Virus record (IMG/VR): IMGVR_UViG_3300025117_000031
Coordinates: 1 to 64,000 of that record
Direction: 5' to 3' (one strand)
DNA from: a virus
DNA: 64,000 nt
Shown here: piece by piece, positions 29,601 to 44,600 of the stretch
Layout: each line of letters begins with the position of its first letter
Numbering within the stretch: the stretch's first letter is position 1
Translations under genes and position numbers: made by a program
Notes under the pieces: generated by a model
Databases searched by the model: none
Told to the model about the DNA's origin: nothing
What the model saw: only the letters and a program-made list of their open reading frames with translations

Positions 29601-32600
29601 AGAATTTGATCTATATAAAATGTTACGTGCCCTCTTTTTTCGATGCTATTAACCTGCAGTTGGATTCCTGCGGGGACATAAGAAAACAAAACTTTAAATT
29701 CACTTTGGAATTTAGGATACTGGAGCTTCCTATAGGAAGACACTCCTATAGTTTTCCTATAGGAAGACACTCCTATAGTTATTTTTTCTTTATCTTCTCG
29801 GATAAAGTTTAAAGTATAAAGACCGTCCTGATATTCCATCTTATGGAAAAGAATATTCATTTTAGATTTTTCATAATGTTGTTGAAGTCTTTTTCGTCTT
29901 CTTTTGAAATTACAAGAACATATTGTTGCTGAGGTTCACTTAAACTATTGATCCTTTCTTCCAATTCTTTCTTGGAAAAAGAATTTGTGAAGAAAACAGA
30001 ACCTCTCGCAGTCGACGTTTCTGTAACATAAGGAATGGTATATGAGACAGAATATTTTTGTTCATTTGGGAGTCTGTTATCTGGTGAAACTGAAACTTTT
30101 GTTTTGTCAATCCTTATAAAGATTATTTCTTTATTTTCGGTTAGAAATAATAGGCGAAGACGTTCAACAAGATCCCACTTGTGCTCTCGAAGAGGACAAA
30201 TCTTTTTGAGGATAGCTTCCATTAGTCAATATAAATCTTTATTGATTGGGTTGTCTTGGTTTTCGGAGCCCCCGTCTTGGGCTTTTTCTTCATCCGGAAT
30301 ACAGGTCTTTTTTTCAGGTTGGTGAATTTAAATTTAATGTATTCCTCAATATATTTCTTTATTGCGTCTTCCACAACAAGAGAAACGGAGGGGTTCCCCG
30401 TGCTTTCCTCTACGTCGTTGGCGACAACTCGAATTCGATGAGCAAGTCTTTTGTCAATTCGAACCGTTAGTTTTTCTTTCATGGATTACCTTCCTCACTT
30501 CTTTTTCGGCCTTTTGATTAAAGGACTTCCAAGCCATGGCTCCACCGCCACCTCCTGAAATAAGGAGGGCTGTGACAAGATAAACAATCTTTCTTCGAAT
30601 GCTGCGGATTACACTCCGCACGGTTTCAATCAAGATAAGAAAAAAAACAACTCCCAAGACAATGGAGATTGTTTGCGGGGAAAGACCCGAGAAAGCATTA
30701 ATAATTTCTTGCATGGTCGATTCTCCGAAAGGTTTATAGAACAATACCGTATTTTAAGAAAGAAGTCAAGTTCTTTCTCTCCTTGTGATAGTCTTGCAGC
30801 ATGCCGAAAAGATGTCAGTTTTATAAATTTGATGGATATTTTTGTCATTTTATCGGGGAAGACGGAAAGAAATATTCCGGAGAAAAAAGCTTTTTTGAAT
30901 TAAGAAGAGGTTCTGCGAAGAAGCCTTTAACACGATATGAAATAAGAGATCTTTCTGGAAACCAAATTCTTTCAACAGGAGATTCTTTTTCTATAGCTCT
31001 TAGTAAACTTGGATATCTTCTTGAGAACGGAGAAGACCCAGAGTTTTATCTGCAAGAAAAAGAAGCTAACGAATCCAAATAATGGGCACACCTTCGTCGT
31101 TTGATCTAAGTGGTTCTTCGTCAAGAATGTAACCCAGGAGAAGAAAGGCATATTTAAAAGTATTTCCTCCTCCACTTTCTAGCATATAACAAGTTTGAGT
31201 AGAGTTTTTATAGAGTTTACCTTCAAACTTTTTTCCATCTTCTGCCGAAAACTTGTATATATAATTGGAACTTAGGCTGTTATTTTTCTCTTTAATATGT
31301 TCCATTCCGGCAAAGATGCAGCTTGTTGGGACATTTTTCTTTTTCATTTTCAAATATAATTGAATTTGTATTATCTCCACAGTCATAACGAGTACAGTTA
31401 TAGCAATCTTGATAACCCTTTCGACACTTGGACAGAATTTCTTTATTTACCGGCTCTATTTCGGTAAGTTCAAGAAGAAGGGGGTTTGGTCCGGATCTAC
31501 TACAAAGAAGGCTTGAGCAGCCTTTGCAAGGTCCAACGGACTTTCTCGCTAGTTTGTAAATTATTTTAGACATTTAAACTCCACTTCTTGACGACTTCTG
31601 GTGTCTTTTTGTTATAGTGGTCGGGATCTTGTTGATAAAGAATCTTCACGACCTCAACATGGCCTTTTGCCGAAGCCCATCGGATGGCAAGGTTGTTACC
31701 GGCCGTTGGATCAACCCTCTTGTCGGAAAGAAGAATCTTCACGACCTCAACATGGCCTTTTGCCGAAGCCCATCGGATGGCAGTGTTGTCATCGGCCGTT
31801 GGATCAATCCTCTTGTCGGAAAGAAGAATCTTCACGACCTCAACATGGCCGTTTGCCGGTTGTCATCGGCCGTTGGGTCGAACACATCCATCGACAGAAT
31901 TAAAGCCGCTTCCTTGTCTTTGCCTTTGTTGCAAAGCTCCCAAAAAAGTCGTTCCCCTCTGTTCTGTTCTCTTCCCATTTCGGCCGAGGATAACAAAAAT
32001 AAAAGAAGATGTCAATCCCCTACTTTAGACATACTCGCCATGTTCGAAGGATTTCAATAAAAACCTCTCGGAACACAATAAGATGATTATCAAATTCTTC
32101 TTCTTCTTTGGCGATTTCAAATAAAGTCCTTGATGAGAACAAAAGCGACGAAATCATCGAGTTTCTTAGGTTAAATATGTTGTCCAAGTCTAACAACAAA
32201 GCCCAAACGATGTTATTAATAACAACTTTAAGTAATTGTTCGCTTTTTGCTGGACTGGAGGGGTATTTTAAAGCAACCGCATCCGCATTAACGTTGAAAT
32301 AAAAGTCTTCTATTTTTTGTTTCGAAGCACGACCAGCAAGCCAATCTCTCAATAATTCCGGGGCTTTAGTGTAATCTACATCTTTACTGATGTCTTTTAC
32401 GATATTCGTTCCAAATCTATGCGAGACATAAGAAAAAACACTTTCCAGGATTGTTATGCACATTGCAACCTGGAAATCGAATGGAATCAATTTCCCAGCA
32501 AAAACAATAGCTTCAAAACTATCTATTTTTTTGTTTTCCAAGATGTCCATAACCGATATCTTCTTATCTAGATAAGAAGAACAAACCTCATCTAGGGTTT

Positions 32601-35600
32601 CGTTATTAAACAGTTTTTTTAAGTATTCATCATTATTAGCCAGCTTTTTTAAGTATTCAGCAGTGTGTCTTTTCTGACTCACTTTTCTTTCCCTCTCGGT
32701 ACTTTCTCCCAGCAAAAATACCAATAATCCCACATGCGACTACAAGTCCAACACCCATTATAATTAGGTTTGCTTTACAGAAACGAGAAATCATTGTATT
32801 CCCCTAGTTAGTATAGAGCCTATATAACATGACTGTAGTCATTTTGCAAGCAATATTTATATTTGTTGGTATTTTCTTTACAGACTTTTTAAACGCATTA
32901 TACGTTGCCGCAGTAGCAAAAAACAAAAAGTTCAGTGCAGCAACCTTATCTTTTGTTGTTGTCCTTGTTACTGGCTTGATAGTAATAGAATATACAAAGA
33001 ATCCGTGGTTTATTATACCAGCAGCGATTGGAGCTTTTTTTGGAACTCTTGCTTCGGGATATGTAAGAATCAACAAGCCAAAAGAAAAAGATTCTAAGGA
33101 GTCTGAGAATTCGTAGGAAACAGCTTATCTAATCTTTTCTGCAGTTCGGACTTCTTTAAAACAAGACCATTCATAAGCCTCGCCTTTGCCTTTCCTTTTC
33201 TTTTTTGGTCCTCTTGCCACTCGTTGATGAAGTTTAATACTCCAACACAGCTCGGACCATCCTCAGTTAATACGAATGGCACAATTTCGCATGACTTATA
33301 AAGTTCCAAGTCTGTAATTGCAAGGTGGCACTTAAGAGAGCCTAGACTTCTCCAGAATTTTCCATTTTCTTCAAATCTAGGGGAGATTCCTCCATTGGAA
33401 TATAAGAGAGTTTTTAGGTCTCTTATCTTCCAAATGGTTTTTTCTTCTGGCTTGTGTTTTACTTTATAGCGGGGAGAGGACTTCATCTTACTTCTTGTAG
33501 AGGAGGAGGGTGCCCTTCTTCAGCTTGCGATTAGCCGAAGTAGAAAGAATAAACAACTTGTAGTTCTTAAGGTTTCCAGGATGAACTTGAACTCTCTGAT
33601 GTTGCGGAATTCCAGCAAGAGTTCTTGCCTGGTCTCCACCATAAACCGCCCCTGTGGTTGAATCCATGATAAGAAAATCTTTTGTCTCTTGGACGGTTTC
33701 GCTCTTTGTCAGTTGATAGTAGCCTCGTCCCTTCGAGAAGCTGAGTCGGTGGGGAGTAAGCGAGAAGCTTTCTTCAACGAAATCCTTGATTGGCATATCC
33801 TTGTGAACGGCCCAACGATAGAAGTCTCCCGACAGATCGTCCAGTCTTTGGTTAAGAACCTTTGTGTTAACCTTGCTAAGGTCTGCTGAGAAGAAGTTTC
33901 TTACGCTATTGTTTCCCTTGCTGCGAGCCTCATAATAGTTGTCGTAACCTGTGGTGACGGACCTAGAAAGAACTTCCATCCCTCGTTCTGTTTGGTCCCA
34001 CTCTTGAATATTCCCCGGAAGGGCGCCAAACCGTTGAACGTAATGGGAATGACCACGAGGCACAGAAAAAACAAAGGTCCAGCGATCTGTTGCGTGTAGT
34101 TCGCCCATAAGCGAGGAGACTCTAGCAACAGAATATTGAGTTGAAGAGTTTTCTTCCCCGTCTGTAATAGTGATTACAAGAAAGCTATGATTTAGCTTGT
34201 CGGAGTAGAAAGAGTTTTTATATTCCTGGGCAACAAGACCCACCGCATCGCGAAGAGAAGTAGACGAACCGTTGGCGTCATAATCTCTTTGTGTAATGTG
34301 TTGAATCACTGAAGAATCAGAGGGAGGAACAAGAAGGCGAAGAGTCCGGTCAAAAGTATAGACCGACATAATCGTTCGCTGACCTGACTTTTGAGCTGAG
34401 CGCTTGATTGAATCAATTTGCTCATTAATTACTTGAATTGCCTTAAACCTCAAGCCTTGCATGGAACCAGAAGAATCCATCATAAGAGCAATGTGATTGA
34501 CGCATTCGGGCTTTGGAGGAGTTTTCTTCTTTGTGGGCTTGGCAGGCGTCTTTGCTGACGTCGCAAACGAAGCCTTTAGCTCTCGGTCTTTATGAAAACG
34601 CCTTGCGCGAATGCCAGTTGTTGAAATACAGCGATTCCCAGGCTCCGCTCCACAGACAGGACACTTAACGGACATGATTTCAGTTGCAGACAGACGTGAC
34701 ATTTTTTCTCTCTCCTTGTTGTTATAGCAGATCTTCGACGTCTTGATAGTTGTCGTTATCCTTGGCGATTCCTTCGAACAGCTTAAAAAGCCAACCCTTG
34801 TGCTTTAGAATATCTGTTCCACTTTGACTTTCATATCTAACACAAACGCCCTCTCGAATGTGACGAGGATCGAGGGGATCTGGGCCTTGAGTAAGCTTTT
34901 CGCACTTTTCCAAAAGAGCATCGAAATTCCCATCATAGAAAAATGTCTCATAGACGTGTACAGTTTCGAGTCCCATCTTGTTACAGCGCTCGACGACTTG
35001 GCCCCAAGGCAATTCATAAACATCTCCGTCTTCATTTGTCTGCGTAATACGATAAATAAAAAGACGGTTCTGCTTTAGTGGGTCTTCTGCGTTGCAACCA
35101 TAGGTGTAAAGAATTTGTTCCCCATACTTCTTTGCAACAGAAGGCTCCTTGGTTGTAGAATGAGGAGGCATAATGGAGGCGCCGGTATCGGTAAAGCCGA
35201 CGATTTCTCCATAAATTGTTTCTCCCTTGCGAACTCCACAAGAAGAAAGAAGCTTATGATACTTCTCGCGGTAATTACCACCATGGAAAGGGTCCTCGAA
35301 AGTTCGCTCTCCGTGATTTAGAATTGTACGACGAGTCCCCGAAACGTAAGAATATTCCCTCTCTTCAAACTTGGGACCGCCAATCTTTTCGGCAACTCGA
35401 TTCCAAATTAGCTTTGGAAGAGAAAGCTCCTTGCGAGAAAAAGTGTAAGAAAATCGCATACTTGTGCCGTGGCACTTGGAAGAGATATGGATCAACGCTC
35501 CGACTGGAATTTGCCCAGAGCAGAAGCGAATTTGCTTAGTCTCAAAGTGTTCCTTAAACAAGGGATACTTCTTTTCCTTGGCAAGGCGCTTCTTCCAAAG

Positions 35601-38600
35601 AGAAGAAATCTTATTCTTATGCTTCTCGCTAGAAAGACTTCGCCGAGAAGCCTTTGGAATATACTTGAAGCAAACAGACTTTCCGTTCAGCTCCGTAAAG
35701 GTGTAGTTCTCGGAAAGAACGTCGGTCTTGATTCCGGTCCATTCAACAAAAGAAAGAGGACACCAAAATCCTTCGGAGATTTCTCCTCGGAACTTTTGAT
35801 CTCGAACTCGGCCATTCTTATCAAAATAACCACCCATCTTTTCACCAGTATCAGGATGGGTTTGATAAAGACGATTAGTAACAAGCATGTCCTTCGACAA
35901 AGCACCGTCGGAAGGAAAGAAGATTCCCATCTGTCCTTCTGAATTATCAAGTCCCACAACAACCTGATTACCAACGACAGTTGCTAGCTGCACCCTATCG
36001 GCATTGGGATGCTTGCGGACATTCTTCAGCGGGGCAATAATTGCTTGATACATTTTATTCTCCAGTTCCCTTTCGAGACTTGAACCGTGAACTCCTTAGT
36101 TAACACAGCCGCTCGATTCCTGCCCAAGAGAAAGTTTCGTTTTGGCCGTAAGGCCAGAACCAGAGCTTTCTTGACAGCAGGCTATCCCCGCCAGGGCGAC
36201 GGTTCTTTTTATCGTCGTAGTATAAAACTTCGACATACTATTAAGATAGCACACGAAGTGGAATGTGTTGACTTTTTTGCAAATTCGTTGTTTCATCTGT
36301 CAGCATTCATGTTAACTAAGGAGTTCGTGGTTTAAGTCTCGAATGGTATGACAAAATTTACATGAGCATAACAGAAGTAAAAGAAGATGTCAACAAGAAA
36401 ACAATTTATTCTTCTGCGAGAGTCTTTAAAACCTTCTTCATCTTATTAAAAACTTTCTTATACACTTCTAGTTGTTTCTCTAACTCTTTCTTTTCTCTTG
36501 TCAGCTCGGCAATTAAATCCAAAGCCTCCATTGGAGTTGGGGGATATTGAGAAACCGTAACTTGTGGAGTAAAATCAACTTCCGGATAAAAAGGAGTTGA
36601 TATCGCATATTTAGTAATTGGAGTGTGTGCGGCATATACAGCAGTAAAAAGACCAGTAGAATCAATATAACTTGACGACATTTTTAAACCTCCGAAGCTA
36701 TTATATCAGAACCCGTTGAAAGTGTGAATAGAAAAACCGCTTGTCTTCTGTTTTTCCCTGTGGTAAGATTGGGGTTAAGAAACTCTATTTATTAGGGAGG
36801 GTTAATTCGTTGACTTGGTTGTTTTGTTTAATTTTATATCTTATCTTTGTGTATTTATTCAATTTTCTTCGTCTAGTCATAGACTGGAAGACTTGTTTAT
36901 CTTTTTATGACTTCTTGGAATATTCTCAAACTGCTATAAATTGGTGGGGCTTCATTATTTCTCCTTTGCTTTTCCCAGGTTGGGTTATAATTACTATTTT
37001 GGACGGTTTGTTTAACGATGCCGAAAAGTGAAAAAGTTGTTGAATTTGCTTCGGAAGTATGATAGAGTCGATTAAACTTTTGAACGGAGAAATAAAATGA
37101 ATGAGAATGAGGTTAAGGAATGGCTGTCGGCTCTTGCGGATGCAACACTTTTCTCGAATTCTGGGATTGACATGGAGCGTCTTGCAACAAATTTTGTTGC
37201 TGGAACTCTGTTTTTCAATCCGACATACGGAGGCAAGAAGTACGATAACGTCTTCGATAAACACTTCTTTGAGGCTCCAGAGGCATGAGCGAAGAACTAG
37301 AAAAGTTAATATCCCCTTCGAGGCTTAAACCATGAACTCATTAGTTAACATGAATGCTCGATTCCTGCCCATGAGAAAGTTTCGTTCTCGCCGCAAGGCC
37401 AGGACCAGAGCTTTCTTGACAGCAGGCTATCCCCGCCAGGGCGACGGTTCTTTTTATCGTCGTAGTATAAAACTTCGACATACTATAAATAGAGCACACG
37501 AAGTGGAATGTGTTGACTTTTTTGCAAATTCGTTGTTTCATCTGTCAGCAGCCGTGTTAACTGATGAGTCTTGGTTAAAATCTCAAATGGTTTGGGATTG
37601 TATTCTTTTCGAAGAAGAAAAGAAGAAATCCGAAGATAAGCGCGAACAACTTCAAGCTCCTTCTCCCGAAATACCCTATTGGCAGGAAAACGAGAATAAA
37701 TAATGGAAATTATTGCTCTTTTGTTTCTTTTTATATTAGCTTGCTGTCTTAATTACATTAAAATTAAGGCAGCAGCAATTGTTTTGTTTTGGGTTGTTAC
37801 GATAATTGGAGGAGTTTTTCTTCTTTTAACTCTTACCATGCCAGCAGAAAAAGAGGAAAAGCAGTAGGATTCGCCTATTTAGAGCATGAACTATTCTTTC
37901 CATTGTCGCGATTGCCAACTATATTTTGAAAAAAGAGAATTTCCAGTTTCTTCCTGTCCTGTTTGCAAGGGGACAAACGGAATTCAAAGAAAAATAGATA
38001 AAAGTTTTCATTTTATGTGTCCCATATGTGGACAGTTGTATGAATCTAAAGAAGAACCGTTGTTTTGTACGTTGTGTAGGTCGGAAGTAAAAGAAGTCCT
38101 CATTGTAGCTCAGAGGAGAAAAATAGATGAAAATAACTAAATCTAATCTTGAAAGGTTAGTAACAGAATCTGTCGAAAGACAACTAAAAGAAATTAGAGA
38201 ATTTAACAAAGAAATAACTAGTTTCTTATCGGAAAGAGCCCACGTTGGTGGAATGGCCGGTAGGTATTTGTTTTATCTATACAATCTCGACTGCCCGAAG
38301 CGAGGAGCAACGGGGGAACAAGCAAACGACGAAACCAACAAATATATTCCAGGCGGACACGATCTGGTTGGGACGTTGGATAATATTGATGAAGTTACTG
38401 CTTTTATGATGGATTACGCAAAGACAATGCAGAAAAAACACGGTGGCAAAGCAGAACATTATGTATACGATCATTGGTTTGCCATTGATAAAGAGTCGGG
38501 CAAAATATACGGACCCAGAAAGAACACAATAGGTGGAGACGAGAAGGGTGAAATAGGATTAGCTGTACAGTGTAAAAATAAGGGAACGGAAGCTACAGAT

Positions 38601-41600
38601 ACACAAAAAGAAAAAACAAACAAAGAAAAAACAAACAAAGAAAAAACAAACAAAGAAAAAACAAACGTAGCCAGACCTGTTCGACCCGTTACCGTAGCAT
38701 AATAAAGCTTGACTTTCTTTCTTATTTAAGTATAGTATAAAAATCATCTCGGAGGACTAAATGTCCAAGACGCTTGAAGAACTGTGCAAAGAGGCCGAGC
38801 AAAAGCAAATGCTTAGCAACAAGCTCCACACAAAGGAAGAGTTCCAATCATATACAGAAGAAAAGACAGCTCTGGTCGAAACGTTTTTTGAGGAAAACGG
38901 CATTGAGGCCAATTACGACCTTCATTTCTCAAATTCTTCCGAAGATGATATCATTATTGATGTCGAGGACTTTGATCTAATTATGGAGCTTGTTAACAAC
39001 CTCAAGAAGCGAGGGTAAGATGTTTAATCCATCGAAAATCTTTGAGCGTGTGCAGTCAAGACTAGATAAGTTCCCGACCAGGGAAGCATGGGATAAGTAC
39101 GAGGAAGACAAGCAAAAGGAAATTATCAACTTCTTTGCGAAAAACGGATTTAATTTGGATTTTCCTGAACTCCAAACATGTTTGAATCTGTTTGGTAGAA
39201 ATACAGTTAGGCTTCCACTCCCGGAGTTTGAGAAGCTAATTAATTTGGTTAAGGAACTTAAAAAGAATTCGTAGCTATTTTTTCTTCGGCTGTGAAGAAG
39301 CTTCCAAGATAGCTTTGATGTCACATATCGAAGTTTCGATGTTGCTTAGTTTAACGTTTATTACCGCATAATTCGTCTCAAGACTGCTTGTTCTTTTTTC
39401 TATATTCTCTATATCTTCAATGTTCTTTGATACGTCTTGGAGAGTTCTTTCTTGAAGGGTTGATGCTTTCGCTTGAAACGCTGGAACCCCAACAATTATT
39501 CCCAAAGCAAGCCCTACGATCGTAAAAATCGCTGGGAATATATAGTGTTTATGCCAACTTGGTAGAGAATCTAAAAATTTCATGAGCATTCTCCCTATAA
39601 AGAAAACCCACTCATAATAAATAGTTTATCTTATTTGTTTTTTGAAGTTATTCTAAACAGTGATTTTCTATAAGACAACCCAAAACGCACTTTAAGGATG
39701 GATTTTGTTCACACTCGACCCAAAAGCAACGATGTAGGCAAACTATTGCAATATCCGGAAGAGAATTTTCCACAGAAGAAAAGGTATAATCTACGTTGTT
39801 ATAGCTGTAGTAAAATGCTACAGACATTGAAGGTTGTGATTCTTTTTTCTCTTCTTGCACATCTTTTATAAGACAAGCAGCATCGGAATGTCCCGAAGCA
39901 TCTAGAACATCTTCTTTATAGTCTGTAGAACAAGAGGAAAGAAACCAAATTAAACAAAGCAGCAACAATATTGCTGCTAGCAAGAACCTTTGCATTTATA
40001 TTCGTCCTTCGCACAATCGGCTGGAGTTTTTATTTTTGACTCCTTGGAACAGTCGTACCTTGCGCTTTCGCAAGAATCAAAACACTTCCTATCCATGAAG
40101 CATAGGCAAGAAGAGCTAAAAAGAAAGAAGACAACAGCTATTACTTTCAAAACTCTACCACCAGATCCCCGGAAAATCCGGTTCTCTCGTCAGGATAGCC
40201 ATAAGGATTACAAACAAATCTTGTGTTAGCTAGTTTAAAATCTCTATAGGTGTGGGTATGACCAAAAACCCACAGTTTAGGCTGATTTCTGAGAACTAAA
40301 TCGTTAAGGGGTCTAGATGTATTGTAGAAGAACAGATTTAAAGGGTGATTTGCATAAAGAGCATGAGAACAATCAGAATTGGGCATGTGATGGGTAACGA
40401 CAACGTCCCCCGGCTGCACAGTAGAGGTTAAAAACTTAACGGCAGTTTGGTTTTCTCTAGTGATCTCATCCAAAGAGTTGCGAATTTGACCAAAATCATT
40501 AAACTGCTGGCAAAGCAGAATGTGCTGCGGAACATCATAAAAGTTAGTCCACAGGGTGGAGCCAACATACCTTTGTCCGTTAATTGTTACAGTTTTATTG
40601 TCCAACAGGAAATATCTGTCCTTTGGGAGGTTGTTAAATACATTTTCAAGCTTCTTTCTTGTCTCTCGAATTGAAAGCTTGCCAGACGAATAATATTCGT
40701 GGTTCCCAGGAACAAAAATCACATACTTAAATACAGTTCCAAACGATTGCAAAGCATAAAGCATTTCCACCTCGCCGTGGACCACTCCATTAAAATTCAT
40801 CAAATCCCCTGAGATAATAACCGTATCAGGGGTAGAGCGAAAGACACCAGAATTAAGAGTGTTTAGAATGCCTTTAATCCTATTTGCCCTTGCTGTCGGG
40901 TTTAGAAACTCAAGATGCAGATCAGAAACAACAGATAAACTTTTCATTTTTTTGCCTTTGTTGGGCACCCAATGTCATTGCTACAAGAACAAGCATACTT
41001 TCTTGAGCCTGTCTCTGTTGAGCCCATTTCTACAGAGACCCAATAGGGTTCTTCTGCTTTTTTATCTTCTTCTTTTGCTAAAGAGAGAAGAGCATATCCC
41101 AAAACATCTTTCCAGGGCGATTCGCCAAAAGCGTCTTTTTTTGTGGCAATACGAAACAATTTATCTATCACCCTTACAACCGTTAGAGCATCGCCATACG
41201 CCTCAACGGGAATTCCAGAGGGATACAAAACCTTAATTATCTCTTTTGCTTTGCCAAAAGAGTCGCCATACGCAAGTTGTTTTTCTTTTACTAAGTTGGC
41301 AATTTCAAGGGCAATCTTTTCGAAATCTTTCACTCATCACCTCTTTTTTGTTCTCTTCAGTACAAGCACACGATATTACAACTCCTCGATTTGTGTGCAT
41401 GATTCTTCTCTTTTTGTTACAAACTTTACAATATCCTTTTGTTGAATACGATTGCTGGATAACGACGGTAGCTTCACTCATGGATTTTCCTCATTGTGAT
41501 GTTTGTTTTTTTCCAAGCCTCTTGAACTAGTTCATCTTCATACGGTTCTTTGAAGACAATATGTTTAATTCCGGCGTTGGCTAAAAGCTTAAAACACCCG

Positions 41601-44600
41601 AAACACGGACTTGCCGTAATATAAATAGTAGAGTTATTTAAAGAAATCCCATTTTTTGCAGCTTGTGCGATAGCGTTTGCTTCAGCGTGTATGGTCCTAA
41701 TGCAATGTCCGTCCCGAAGAATGCACCCGTCTTGTTCACAATGCGGCAGCTTAGAGATAGAACCGTTATAGCCGGTAGTGAGAATTGCGTTGTCTCGAAC
41801 AATAACCGCTCCAACCTTTTTTCTGCAGCAGGTAGAGCGCTCCGCAACCATTTCGGCAAGAGAGATAAAATAATTATCCCAACTCTTTCTTTCCATTAAA
41901 GTCTAACCTGTTTCTTTGACCAGCCGGTTGCCATAATCGAAGCCTTTGCAAAATGCTGTACATAGGCCAAAAGCTCTTCAAAATTAACTTCACTATAAAA
42001 TGGCTTAAATTCCTTAATGGAATCTTTGTCCATGAGGTTTGAAAGAAATCGCGGTTCTCCTTCGACACTTTTGTGAGCAACACAAACTTTAATTGTTTCT
42101 TCTGGCAGCAACACGTCGCATTTGGTGACAAAAAGGTCGGTGCAGCCGTTAACACGAGCCGCATGCGCCAGAAGAGGCAGGTCAAGCCAGCCAACCCGTC
42201 GGGGTCGTCCTGTCGTAGTGCCGTATTCTCCGCCTCTTTCTCTAATACGCTTGGCAGTTGTTTCTTCTTCTCCAACCATCTCTGTTGGAAAGGGTCCATC
42301 TCCAACCTTGGTCATGTACGGCTTTAATACCCCCACAACGCTGGTAACGTGTCCTGGGCCAAAGCCACAGGAGACACAAGCCGCAGCAGCAACATTGCTC
42401 GTTGTAGAAATATAAGGGTAGAACCCGTGGTCGATGTCCAAAAGGGCTCCCTGCGAACCCTCAAACAAAACCTTTTGTCCGTTTTGCAGATGTTGATTAA
42501 TTTCTGCGGAAATGTCACAAATATAGGGCTTTAGGGCAGGAACCGTAATGGCCTTTATCGCGCGTCGAGAATATTTAGCTTCTGCAGCAGGTGACATTCC
42601 TCTCTTGGTCGAACCAACACCGGACCCCGAATTCTCTCTTTGAGCGTCGAGTTCTTTGTGAGAAGCAGTAATAATATTTGCGTCTGCTGAGATTTTTAAC
42701 AGATTTTCTACATCAAACCCCAGTTGTTTATATGCTTTGATTTCTTCTAGAAGAATTTCGGGGTCAATATACATTTGACTGCCCATATAACAAAGCTTTT
42801 CATGTATAATACCAACCGGAAGATGATGAAATTTATATAGTTTGTCTCCAATCCAAACAGAAGCCCCTGTGTTTGGACCTCCAGAATAGCGAACACAGAC
42901 ATCGTGTGTGGTCATTAGCTGAGAAGAGACTTTTCCCTTACCCTCATCTCCGAACTGAAGTCCTACTACAATTGTTGCTGGCATTTATTTTCCCTTTGTC
43001 TAACATATTCCGCAAGAAGAATACTTGCGCAGACTGCTGTGTTTAAACAATACGCCGAACCTGGCATTTTAATAAAAACCACATCTGAGTTCACGAGAAT
43101 GTCCACCGGAACGCCAATTGTCTCATGTCCTGTAATTATACAACACCTTTGCTCGTTGTTTGTCGGAAACTTGTAATCCCACAAAGATTGCGAGCCTTCA
43201 CAAAACTCTGCGCTAATTAGCTTGATATTGTTCTGCCGAGAGTAAGAAAGAAATTCATAAGGGTTTGCAAACTGGTTGATCTTTACTAAGTCTTGAGTGG
43301 AACCAGAAGTCGCAACAATTGTTCTATGATCTGGAATTGTTCCAATAATATTTACAACCGGCACTCCAAAGCAGGCAGCACTTCGAATAAGCATTCCAAC
43401 ATTTTCGGAATGTTCAAAATTTAAAGCTGCAAGTTCAATTGGATATTGAGTTGCAATCTTCTTCTTTTGCTCATATCGAGAACGACGGGTTTCAACGCGA
43501 GAAGACAAAAGAGAAGTGTTCATGAAATTATGATAACAGATTTTATTCTTTAAGTCAAGCGGGAAATTTACATCCGGCATCTTTTAAAAGCTTCACGACC
43601 TCAACATGGCCGTTTCCCGAAGCCCATAGGATGGCACGGTTGTCACCGGCCGTTGGATCAACCCTTTTGTCGGAAAGAAGAATCTTCAAGACCTCAACAT
43701 GGCCTCTTTCCGAAGCCCATCGGATGGCATAGTTGTCACTGGCCGTTGGATCAACCCTTTTGTCGGAAAGAAGAATCTTCACGACCTCAACATGGCCGTT
43801 TCCCGAAGCCCATTGGATGGCACGGTTGTCACCGGCCGTTGGATCAACCCTTTTGTCGGAAAGAAGAATCTTCACGACCTCAACATGGCCGTTTTCCGAA
43901 GCCCATCGGATGGCATAGTTGTTGTTGGCCGTTGGATCAACCCTCTTGTCGGAAAGAAGAATCTTCAAGACCTCAACATGGCCGTTTCCCGAAGCCCATT
44001 GGATGGCAAGATTGTCACCGGCCGAGGGATCAACCCTCTTGTCGGAAAGAAGAATCTTCACGACCTCAACATGGCCGTTTCCCGAAGCCCATTGGATGGC
44101 ACGGTTGTCACCGGCCGTTGGATCAACCCTCTTGTCGGAAAGAAGAATCTTCACGACCTCAACATGGCCGTTTCCCGAAGCCCATTGGATGGCACAGTTG
44201 TCATCGGCCGAGGGATCGAACACATCCATCGACAAAATTAAAGCCGCTTCCTTATCTTTGCCTTTGTTGCAAAGCTCCCAAAAAAGCCGCTCTCCTCTGT
44301 TGTGTTCTCTTTCCATTTCGGCCGAGGATAACAAAAATAAAAGAAGATGTCAATCCCCTACTGTATATTTTGAAAATGTTTCGTTAAGCTGTTAAGTTCG
44401 CTCTTTAATCCAGTTTAATTTATCTTTCTTTTGAAGATTTTCTATTTGCCACAAAGGTTGAAGGTTTGTATAATGAAAGCATTTTTTTGAAACTTGTATT
44501 TTAGTAGTCATTATCTTCTATTTCATATCCCCTTAAAGAGTCGTTTAGTTGTCTGTTTACTTTAATAAAAGTAGTTCTCCTGGAGGCCTCTTTTATATTT